A DNA stretch of 64,000 nucleotides. Source: JASLQO01 sp002327525 (lineage in GTDB: Bacteria; Pseudomonadota; Gammaproteobacteria; Pseudomonadales; Azotimanducaceae). The notes below the pieces were generated by a model, which worked only from the letters and a program-made list of their open reading frames with translations, searched no databases and was not told the origin of the DNA. Position 1 is the first letter of the stretch; the number at the start of each line of letters is the position of its first letter. Below, piece by piece: positions 24,659 to 31,972 of the stretch. The stretch is from the NCBI GenBank assembly GCA_030744435.1, contig JASLQO010000020.1, positions 62,001-126,000 on the forward strand. The letters are read 5' to 3'. Both the position numbers and the translations under genes were made by a program.

Positions 24659-26380
24659 ATGCCCAGAATTATCGTTCTGATCGCAACACTTTGTTGCGCC
24701 CTTGATCTGTCCGCGGCTCAGCGTGAGCCGCGCCATGGTGATGACGGCATAGTAGCGACACGCTCATATTTTGCCTCCGTGGTGGGCGCTTCTATCCTGC
24801 GAGGTGGTGGTAATGCCGTGGATGCGGCGGTGGCCGCCGGTTTCGCGCTCGCGGTGACTCATCCCTCTGCCGGTAACCTTGGAGGTGGAGGCTTCATGGT
24901 GATCAGGATGGCGGATGGAACTGCCATTACCAATGATCACCGCGAGAAAGCCCCGGCAGCGGCCAGTCGTGATATGTACCTCGATGACGAAGGCGAGGTC
25001 GTTGAAGGGCTTTCCACGCGTTCGCATTTGGCGGTGGGTGTGCCGGGTACGGTGGCTGGCCTGCTGGACGCTCTCGAAAAGTATGGGACGATGAGCCGAA
25101 AGGAGGTGATACAGCCGGCTATCGTGCTTGCACGTAACGGATTCGTGCTGCCGAGGGACCTTGCTCTGGCGTTCGAGCGGCGCAAGGACCAGTTTGCCCG
25201 CTATCCAGCCAGCGCCGAGGTTTTCACCAATGAGGGAGAGCCCTATACGGCGGGAGAGTTGTTCGTGCAACACGACCTCGCCAGGACACTGGAGAGAATA
25301 CGCCGCCGGGGACGGGATGGATTCTACAAGGGCAAAACGGCGGACTTACTCGTTGCGGAAATGGAGCGCGGTGGAGGGCTGATCACGCACCAGGACCTAG
25401 AGGACTATATGAGCGTGTGGCGCGAGCCATTGCGCGGAACCTACCGGGGTCATGAAATCGTGTCCATGCCACCCCCCTCGTCGGGCGGCGCCCTGCTGAT
25501 TCAGATGCTGAACATGATTGAACCGTACGATGTGAGCACGATGGGTTTTGGCAGCGCCGATACGATTCATTTGATGATCGAGGCGGAACGCCGGGCCTAT
25601 GCCGACCGGGCCGAGCACCTGGGCGATCCCGACTTCTATCCTGTGCCGATGGCGCGTTTGACGGACAAGGACTACGCACGCTCGCGTTTCGAGGATTTCG
25701 ATCCGAATAAGGCGAGTCTCTCCAGCGATATTGGACCCGGAACGACGCCAGTCAAAGAAAGTCCGGACACGACCCACATGTCGGTCATCGACGGTGAAGG
25801 CAATGCCGTTGCGTACACGACTACTCTCAACCTGTCCTACGGTTCGAAGATCGTTGCCGCAGGTACCGGAATGCTGCTCAACAACGAGATGGACGACTTT
25901 TCCTCGAAGGACAACACCCCCAACGCTTTCGGTCTACTGGGCCGGGAAGCCAATGCCATCGCACCCGGCAAACGCATGCTGAGTTCGATGACCCCGACCA
26001 TCGTGGTGAAGGATGGTGAGCCGATGCTCGTCACCGGCTCGCCGGGCGGCAGCACCATCATCACGACCACACTGCAGGTGATCGTGAACGTAATCGATCA
26101 TGACATGGATGTTTCCCAGGCAGTGGGAGCACCGAGATTTCACCATCAGTGGCAACCCAATCGAATCATCTACGAACCGTTTGGTATATCACCGGATACG
26201 CTCACGGGACTTCGCGAACGCGGACATACCGAATGGGTGCTAATGCCCTTTGGCCGTGGTATTGGCGATGCGAATTCGGTGATGCGGACCGGCGATGGTC
26301 TGAAGGGTGCATCGGATCCTCGCAACGCCGGGGCGGCGGTGGGTTACACCAGTGACCGTGGACGGCGGGCGTCGCGATGA
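24659..26380 (+). CDS. ggt: Gamma-glutamyltransferase
   Basis: A periplasmic Ntn-hydrolase that transfers or hydrolyses the gamma-glutamyl group of glutathione and similar compounds after self-cleavage into two subunits. The signal peptide is MPRIIVLIATLCCALDLSAA. Family marks: GGNAVDAAVAAGFALAVTHP (~54), NLGGGGFM, and the self-cleavage site with catalytic Thr371 in DTTHMSVID. GMLLNNEMDDFS and the oxyanion-region GSPGGSTI follow. At 573 residues it is normal. The frame is open from 24452, but the ATG at 24659 gives the signal peptide at the very N-terminus. It begins a coupled set with the methyltransferase. Confidence 0.95.
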   Translation: MPRIIVLIATLCCALDLSAAQREPRHGDDGIVATRSYFASVVGASILRGGGNAVDAAVAAGFALAVTHPSAGNLGGGGFMVIRMADGTAITNDHREKAPAAASRDMYLDDEGEVVEGLSTRSHLAVGVPGTVAGLLDALEKYGTMSRKEVIQPAIVLARNGFVLPRDLALAFERRKDQFARYPASAEVFTNEGEPYTAGELFVQHDLARTLERIRRRGRDGFYKGKTADLLVAEMERGGGLITHQDLEDYMSVWREPLRGTYRGHEIVSMPPPSSGGALLIQMLNMIEPYDVSTMGFGSADTIHLMIEAERRAYADRAEHLGDPDFYPVPMARLTDKDYARSRFEDFDPNKASLSSDIGPGTTPVKESPDTTHMSVIDGEGNAVAYTTTLNLSYGSKIVAAGTGMLLNNEMDDFSSKDNTPNAFGLLGREANAIAPGKRMLSSMTPTIVVKDGEPMLVTGSPGGSTIITTTLQVIVNVIDHDMDVSQAVGAPRFHHQWQPNRIIYEPFGISPDTLTGLRERGHTEWVLMPFGRGIGDANSVMRTGDGLKGASDPRNAGAAVGYTSDRGRRASR

Positions 26381-27057
26381 AAGAAGAGTTCTGGCTCGAG
26401 CGATGGACGAGCGATCGGCTCGGCTGGCATCAGGAAGAGTACAACGCATGGCTTACGAAGTACTGGCCTCGGCTCGACCTGAACGGTTCCGGTGCAGTCT
26501 TCGTACCACTGTGCGGGAAGAGCCTTGACATGCACTGGCTACGAGCGCAGGGACACCCGGTTCGCGGTGTGGAGTTCGTCACAGCAGCCATAGAGGATTT
26601 TTTTGCCGAAGCGTCCCTGGACTATGATTACGTCGAAGACTTTTTCGGCGGCGTACCCTGTTACAGCCACGGTGATGCGGATAATCCGAATTACCGAATC
26701 TACCGAAGTGATTTTTTCGAACTCAGCACCCCGCATCTGTATCGGGTTGTGGGTACGTTCGATCGTGGAGCGCTGGTGGCACTGCCGCCTGGTATTCGAG
26801 AGATCTATGCCGACCACCTGCAGCGGATCATCCCGGATCACAGTGAGATCCTGCTGCTAACCCTTGAATACGACCAGCAACTGGTAGAAGGGCCTCCTTT
26901 CTGTGTCACGGAGGAAGAGGTCAATGCCCTGTTCGCGGAACGCTGCAGCGTCGAGCGTCTGGAGGAGGTAGAAACGGACCGAATTCCGTCGCATTTTCCT
27001 GAGCATGACATCAGTAGTGCCACGGAGGGAGTTTACCGGATCGTGAAGAACGAGTAG
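26377..27057 (+). CDS. tpm: Thiopurine S-methyltransferase
   Basis: A SAM-dependent methyltransferase of the TPMT family, which in bacteria methylates thiols, selenium or tellurium compounds. The start MKEEFWLERWTSDRLGWHQ is diagnostic, as is VFVPLCGKSLDMHWLRAQGHPVRGVE (SAM-binding, ~41-67), followed by YRSDFFEL and DRGALVALPPGIREIYADHL. It has 226 residues, normal. Its ATG overlaps the ggt stop (ATGA); with a glutathione-degrading enzyme upstream, a link to thiol or metalloid handling is plausible but inferred. It ends in TAG, showing amber is a normal stop here. Confidence 0.94.
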   Translation: MKEEFWLERWTSDRLGWHQEEYNAWLTKYWPRLDLNGSGAVFVPLCGKSLDMHWLRAQGHPVRGVEFVTAAIEDFFAEASLDYDYVEDFFGGVPCYSHGDADNPNYRIYRSDFFELSTPHLYRVVGTFDRGALVALPPGIREIYADHLQRIIPDHSEILLLTLEYDQQLVEGPPFCVTEEEVNALFAERCSVERLEEVETDRIPSHFPEHDISSATEGVYRIVKNE

Positions 27058-27063
27058 ACGACC

Positions 27064-27891
27064 ATGCCGCGCGCCCAAAGCAATGGTATCGAACTCGAAT
27101 ATGCGTCATACGGTGAGGAAGATAATCCGGTAATAGTGCTGATTCGGGGACTCGGCACTCAGATGATCGAGTGGAGCAAGGGGCTCACCGGTGGTTTCGC
27201 GCAAGCAGGCTTTCGCGTGATCGCTTTCGATAATCGGGATGTCGGGTTCTCCAGCAAACTAAAGGCACCGTATCCATTACGGGCAATGGCGGACGATGTC
27301 ATCGGGCTCATGGATCATCTCTCCATCGGCGCGGCGCACATCTTTGGTATTTCGTTGGGCGGGATGATTGCGCAACTGGTGGCGTCGCGCTATCCGAAAC
27401 GTGTGCTGGCGCTGTATTCCGTGATGTCCTCGTCCGGCAATCCCGATCTGCCACCGATGGATGAAAGCCTGCGCGACCAGATGCTCAAAGACGCAAAAGG
27501 TCGCGAAGCGATCATTCGTCTGGATGCTGACAATCGTGCCCTGTTCGGATCTCCTGGTTACCCGGAAACCGAGGCCGACCGGTTGTTGGCCGCGAGTGCG
27601 GCGTATGATCGTTGTTACTGCCGGGAGGGGGTCGCGAGACAGATGGCTGCCGCCATAACGGATGGCAGCAGGGTGGAGAGGCTCAAGGAGATACGCCTTC
27701 CTACACTCGTCATACATGGTGCCCAGGATGCGCTCGTCCCGCTTGCGGCGGGCGAGGATACAGCCGGGTGGATCGCAGGCGCTGAGCTCGCCGTAGTGGA
27801 AGGGATGGGGCACAACATTCCAGATGCGCTGGCCCCGCACATCGTCGAGCTGGTTAGCGAATTCGTCCTGCGCACACTGAATCGGGGGTGA
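27064..27891 (+). CDS. Alpha/beta hydrolase
   Basis: A 275-residue alpha/beta hydrolase-fold enzyme. The oxyanion region is LIRGLGTQM (~27), the Asp/Arg loop is FDNRDVGFSSK, the nucleophile elbow is GISLGGMIAQ (Ser ~98), the catalytic acid lies near VIHGAQDALVPLAAG (~218) and the His in VEGMGHNIPDAL (~246). The substrate is not predictable. It follows the methyltransferase by 6 bp, so the three genes from ggt are probably one transcript. Confidence 0.92.
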   Translation: MPRAQSNGIELEYASYGEEDNPVIVLIRGLGTQMIEWSKGLTGGFAQAGFRVIAFDNRDVGFSSKLKAPYPLRAMADDVIGLMDHLSIGAAHIFGISLGGMIAQLVASRYPKRVLALYSVMSSSGNPDLPPMDESLRDQMLKDAKGREAIIRLDADNRALFGSPGYPETEADRLLAASAAYDRCYCREGVARQMAAAITDGSRVERLKEIRLPTLVIHGAQDALVPLAAGEDTAGWIAGAELAVVEGMGHNIPDALAPHIVELVSEFVLRTLNRG

Positions 27892-27950
27892 GCACCACCT
27901 GGCCTCGAACCTTTCCAACGGGTTGGGGACTAAATACTTTTTTTCAAGTC

Positions 27951-27979
27951 CTTTGAAAATTGAAATCAACCTCCACATT
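27951..27979 (+). promoter_or_regulatory. Possible heat-shock (sigma-32) promoter of the Hsp20 gene
   Basis: CTTTGAAA (27951-27958) resembles the -35 box CTTGAAA; CTCCACAT (27971-27978) differs at two positions from CCCCATNT, spacing 12. The -35 also lies in an inverted repeat, TTTTCAA (27941) / TTGAAAA (27953). Weaker than the match before lon. Confidence 0.35.
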
Positions 27980-28031
27980 GATGTCATCGATCATCAGATC
28001 AGCCACAAGCGCCACCAAAGGAGGTTTGAAA

Positions 28032-28445
28032 ATGAACATGGTTCGTTGGAATCCGTTTCGTGAGTTCGAGGAGATGTTTGGTCGCGTGCCCGCGTTTCCG
28101 GGCGAGTCCAGTAATGAAAACTGGTTTCCGGCCGCTGACATTTCCGAGGACCACGCCAGCTTCCAGATAGAGCTCGAGATACCCGCGGTTGCCCGCAAAA
28201 ACGTCGAGGTCAGCGTGAGTGACGGCGTACTGATGGTGAATGGCGAGCGAACCCTCGAAGAACGCAGTGAGGGCAAGCATCACCGCATTGAACGTCGTTA
28301 CGGCAAGTTCACGCGTAGTTTCCGTCTGCCGGAAAACGCCGATGAACAGAGCATCAAGGCATCCTCCAGGGACGGTGTCCTACAGCTTGTCATCAGCAAG
28401 AAAGAGGCGGAGGGACCGCGTGTCATCGACGTTCGAGTCGAGTAA
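28032..28445 (+). CDS. Small heat-shock protein, Hsp20 family
   Basis: An ATP-independent holdase. The start MNMVRWNPFREFEEMF is the classical opening of bacterial Hsp20s, and the ATG at 28032 has a full AAAGGAGG box. The alpha-crystallin domain spans ~35-130: WFPAADISEDHASFQIELEIP, VSVSDGVLMVNGER, and GKFTRSFRLPENADEQSIKASSRDGVL with the conserved DGVL. 137 residues, normal. It lacks the C-terminal I-x-I motif in its usual form; RVIDVRVE ends the protein. Stand-alone, ~140 bp after the hydrolase, with its own candidate heat-shock promoter. Confidence 0.95.
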   Translation: MNMVRWNPFREFEEMFGRVPAFPGESSNENWFPAADISEDHASFQIELEIPAVARKNVEVSVSDGVLMVNGERTLEERSEGKHHRIERRYGKFTRSFRLPENADEQSIKASSRDGVLQLVISKKEAEGPRVIDVRVE

Positions 28446-28556
28446 GGCAGGAACTACATGTGCTTCGCCCCCGGGGCGCATCTGCGTCCCGGACCGCCGT
28501 ATCCGTGGTAGGCTAAGCGCTATGCCGCGTGTGTTCGCTACATTTGCAGATGAGTC

Positions 28557-29390
28557 ATGGGTGTGAAGCGGGATCTGGTCCACGAAGTGATATTCGAGGC
28601 CAATACGCCCGGTGGCAAGGCCTTTGATGTAGCCCTTCTGGTCATGATTGTGCTGTCAGTCGTCGCGGTTATGCTGGACAGCGTACCCACCATCTCAGCC
28701 AAATGGGGTGGGCGTCTCTACATCATCGAATGGTGTTTCACTATTCTCTTCACGATCGAGTATGCCCTGCGCCTATGGTGTATCAAGGACAGCTGGCAGT
28801 ACGCACGCAGTTTCTATGGCATAGTCGATCTGATCGGCATAATCCCGACCTACCTGAGTATGATCCTGGTGGATGTCCAGTATCTGCTGGTCATTCGAAT
28901 TCTTCGCGTGCTGCGGGTGTTTCGCGTGCTGAGCATGGTGCGCTACGTCGGCGAAGCGGATCAGCTCAAGCTGGCGCTCGCGGCCAGCCGACGCAAGATA
29001 ATCGTATTCGTCATTTCGGTGCTGCTACTGGTCGTGGTGTTCGGTTCACTCATGTATCTGATCGAGGGCCCGGAAAACGGCTTTACCAGCATTCCCAAGA
29101 GCGTTTACTGGGCGGTCATTACGCTCACGACGGTGGGCTACGGCGATCTGGTGCCTCTGACCGCAATTGGTCAGGGCCTCGCCTCCATCATCATGATCAT
29201 GGGATATGGAATCATCGCCGTACCGACGGGGATCGTCACCATGGAGTTGTCGGAGGCAAAACGCCGTCAGGCCAATACACGCACCTGTCCGCACTGCTCG
29301 GTGGAAGGGCATACCCGGGAGGCGACCTATTGCTGGCGTTGCGGCGAGCACCTGTTCGAGGAAGGGCAGCCGGTGCAGGCGCCCGACTGA
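28557..29390 (+). CDS. Voltage-gated potassium channel with C-terminal zinc-ribbon-like tail
   Basis: A six-segment ion transporter-family channel. The S4 voltage sensor is RILRVLRVFRVLSMVR (~117-132), the selectivity filter is TVGYGD in the pore loop (~197), and S6 is IIMIMGYGIIAVPTGIV. After S6 the cytoplasmic tail carries CPHC and CWRC pairs 15 residues apart (~247-265), a zinc-ribbon-like module rather than an RCK or cyclic-nucleotide domain. The tail could act as redox or metal control of gating, or as an assembly element. The ATG at 28557 is the natural start. Pairs with a HAD-gene remnant 13 bp downstream. Confidence 0.92.
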   Translation: MGVKRDLVHEVIFEANTPGGKAFDVALLVMIVLSVVAVMLDSVPTISAKWGGRLYIIEWCFTILFTIEYALRLWCIKDSWQYARSFYGIVDLIGIIPTYLSMILVDVQYLLVIRILRVLRVFRVLSMVRYVGEADQLKLALAASRRKIIVFVISVLLLVVVFGSLMYLIEGPENGFTSIPKSVYWAVITLTTVGYGDLVPLTAIGQGLASIIMIMGYGIIAVPTGIVTMELSEAKRRQANTRTCPHCSVEGHTREATYCWRCGEHLFEEGQPVQAPD

Positions 29391-29403
29391 AGGGAGCGTG
29401 GCG

Positions 29404-29652
29404 GTGAAAGGAGCGTCTCTCGACTGGCCGCAAGGAGTGGTGTTCGATATGAACGGACTGCTGCTCGACTCCGAGCGTCAGGCCAGGGACTGTTTCGTCG
29501 GGGCTTGCCCTGCCCACGGGTGGGAGCTCGACATTACTGCTTATCATCGCTGCATCGGCACCACGTCGGAAACCATGGACCGAATCCTGCGCGAGCACCA
29601 TGCGGATGAGTTTCCACTGCAGGAGATCGAGCTTGTGTGGGGCCAGTTGTAA
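29404..29652 (+). pseudogene. HAD-family hydrolase, N-terminal remnant
   Basis: From a GTG with AGGGAG upstream, 82 residues read VVFDMNGLLLDSERQARDCF and CIGTTSETMDRIL, the opening of a beta-phosphoglucomutase-like HAD phosphatase (normally ~220 residues). It ends at TAA before motifs II and III. The first motif is also damaged: DxD is DMN here, so the general acid Asp is lost. A truncated, inactive remnant is the best reading; a short regulatory peptide is the alternative. Confidence 0.7.
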
Positions 29653-30030
29653 GAGAGGCGTGTCAGAGAGAGGGCGGTGCACGTGGGGCTCATCGTCTTT
29701 CAGATTCCGGATCTCGTGCCATTGCGCGCACACTCCCTAGATCACGCAGTGGTGGAGAGCGTGCATAACGTAACGTATCTGTTGAGAGAGATTGCCAAGT
29801 CCTTCACACACTGAAAATGGTGGTTGAGGTGTAACGAGATTCGTACGTCTATGTATTGTCTGCGGCGATCGCCGCAGTGGTACAGGACGTGTCCATCACT
29901 CAAGGAAGCAGTACGGTGATCAACAGGAGCGAATCTCGGCTCATCGCGCAGGACCGGCGGAACCAGTCGAGACATCTGCAGAGCCGCGGACATACCCGCA
30001 AACCGATAGCGGCGCCTGCGGCCGGGCGGG
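29653..30030. other. 378-bp region without a recognised gene
   Basis: Between the HAD remnant and the SLC13 permease (convergent arrangement). Several short frames occur but none shows a family pattern or ribosome site. It may include the lost 3' part of the HAD gene beyond recognition. Confidence 0.6.
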
Positions 30031-31839
30031 TTAAGGGAAGTAGAGGCTCGCCAGCACCCAGGTAAAGGTGATCAGCATCAATATCGTGAGAGGAAGGCCC
30101 ACTTTCACGAATTCAGAGAAGTTGTAGTTACCCGCGCTCATCACCAGTAAGTTGGTCTGATAGGCCATCGGTGTCGCATAGCTCATGTTCGCGCCAAACA
30201 GCACGGCGAGTACGAAGGGTTCGTACGGGAGATTCAGCTGAGCGGCGATACTGACGGCGATCGGTGTGCCGATCACAGCCGCAGCGTTGTTGGATACCAC
30301 GTTGGTGAGTATCGCCAGCAACATCATCAGCGCGCCTAGAACGACGATGGGCCCGGCATCACTGGTGAGTTGCAAAAACACGGCCGTCACATACTCTGTC
30401 GCGCCGGTGACGGTGAGCGCGTGGCCGAGAGCCAGGCTGGCTACGACCACGAAGTACACCGACGGACTGATGGCACGCAGCGCTTTAGTGAGATTCAGGC
30501 ATCTGGTGAGGAGCATCAGCGCGCAACCGGCAACAGCGCTTATGCCGATGGGTATGAGCCCGGTGGCGGCCACCAGCACAACCGCGGCGAGGATAGTCAA
30601 CGCCATGGGTGCCTTGCTGCTCCTGGGCAGATCGAGGGTTGCATCGAGCACCAGGAAGTCGGTGCTGCGCTTGAGCGTGGCGATCTCGTCCTTGGGCCCC
30701 TGAACCAGCATGATATCGCCGGGTTGGAGGATGACGTCCTCAATGTCTTCCCTGGGCCGCCAGATTTCCTTGCCCGCGCGGTGCAGGGCGATCACGATGA
30801 GCTGGTAGCGTCTCAGGAATCGCGCAAATCTGAGATTGGCCTTGTCCAGGCTCGAACCGCGCACCACCGCCACTTCAGCCAGCATCTGGTTGTCCGCCGA
30901 CAGCGGGTGCTCGTCGTCGACCTCGTGGTGTTCGGAGTACAGGCGCGCGTGGAGAATATCTTCCAGTTCCTTGAGGCGCGAGGGCGTATCCGTTACGCGC
31001 AGACGATCGCCGGCACGCAGCACCACGTCCGGTAGCGGCATGATCAGGTTGTCCCGGCGGCGGATACGTGTGACACGCAGATCACCATCGGCCAGCGCAA
31101 TGGTCTCTCCGAGAGTCTTACCGACCGCCAGCGAGTTTTGCGGCAGGTGCAGGCGCGCCTCGAACAGCCGTGGTGAGGTGTCTGCCAGTTCGATTTCACG
31201 ATCCGGGAGCAGGCGCGGCGCGATCAGCCATAAATACACGAACGCGACCGAAGCGGCGATGGTCGCGGGGAGCAGAAAATCGAACATGCCCATACGCGGA
31301 AGCCCGAGATCTGCGGCCACGCTCACTACCAGCAGGTTGGTGGAGGTGCCGATAGTGGTTGCCATGCCGCCGATTAGGGTAGCGAAGCCGACGGGCATGA
31401 GGATACGGGTTGGAGAGGTATTGGTTCGAAGACACACACTCACCAGAATCGGCAACATCAGCACCACGATGGGCGTGTTGTTGATGAAGGCCGACAGTAC
31501 GGCGGTGACGATCATGGTCGCAGCGAAGGATAGAAAAGGCATGCTTCCCCACGCCCGGCTCAACACCCGCCCGACCGGTTCCAGCGCTCCGGTCGCCACA
31601 AGTCCCTGGCCCAACACCATGAGTGCGCAGACCGCGATCAGTGCCTCGTGGCCAAATCCTGCAAAGAACTCGGTGGGATTGAGGTTCTCATAGGGCAGCA
31701 GCGTGAAGCCGACCGTGAGCACGGTAACGATGCCAAGACTCGATACTTCCAGAGGAAGCCGGTCGCGGCTGAATAGATACAGCGCGATTACCGTGAGCGC
31801 CATCGCAGCCACGGCGTGAGCGTTGGGTATTTCGGGCAT
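30031..31839 (-). CDS. SLC13-family permease with two TrkA-C domains
   Basis: An inner-membrane transporter of the CitT/SLC13 superfamily. About ten to twelve hydrophobic segments surround a central cytosolic pair of TrkA-C domains (~215-370: ARLHLPQNSLAVGKTLGE, VVLRAGDRLRVTDTP, VILQPGDIMLVQGPKDEI). Each half has the conserved Asn-rich hairpin: SAFINNTPIVVLMLPI (~113) and NVVSNNAAAVIGTPI (~515), plus GTSTNLLV in the first. Family members carry sulfate, dicarboxylates or other anions with sodium. 602 residues, normal. The ATG at 31839 follows a pair of GGCTTTTTGCCC repeats. Same direction as lon, 133 bp downstream of it. Confidence 0.92.
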   Translation of the reverse strand: MPEIPNAHAVAAMALTVIALYLFSRDRLPLEVSSLGIVTVLTVGFTLLPYENLNPTEFFAGFGHEALIAVCALMVLGQGLVATGALEPVGRVLSRAWGSMPFLSFAATMIVTAVLSAFINNTPIVVLMLPILVSVCLRTNTSPTRILMPVGFATLIGGMATTIGTSTNLLVVSVAADLGLPRMGMFDFLLPATIAASVAFVYLWLIAPRLLPDREIELADTSPRLFEARLHLPQNSLAVGKTLGETIALADGDLRVTRIRRRDNLIMPLPDVVLRAGDRLRVTDTPSRLKELEDILHARLYSEHHEVDDEHPLSADNQMLAEVAVVRGSSLDKANLRFARFLRRYQLIVIALHRAGKEIWRPREDIEDVILQPGDIMLVQGPKDEIATLKRSTDFLVLDATLDLPRSSKAPMALTILAAVVLVAATGLIPIGISAVAGCALMLLTRCLNLTKALRAISPSVYFVVVASLALGHALTVTGATEYVTAVFLQLTSDAGPIVVLGALMMLLAILTNVVSNNAAAVIGTPIAVSIAAQLNLPYEPFVLAVLFGANMSYATPMAYQTNLLVMSAGNYNFSEFVKVGLPLTILMLITFTWVLASLYFP

Positions 31840-31858
31840 TTTCTTGTCCGTTCCGGCC

Positions 31859-31882
31859 GGCTTTTTGCCCGGCTTTTTGCCC
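31859..31882. repeat. Two tandem copies of GGCTTTTTGCCC
   Basis: A perfect 12-base tandem duplication in the leader of the SLC13 permease, 20-43 bp upstream of its ATG. On the transcript it is GGGCAAAAAGCC twice; each unit can form a small GGGC/GCC hairpin with an A-rich loop. Confidence 0.7.
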
Positions 31883-31972
31883 CCCGTGGATTGTATCCAC
31901 TGCCCGTCTCTGTGATTCGGGCTACCTCACTGACCGCCGACACCGGAGCGCGCCGGTCACTCGCGGGACACT

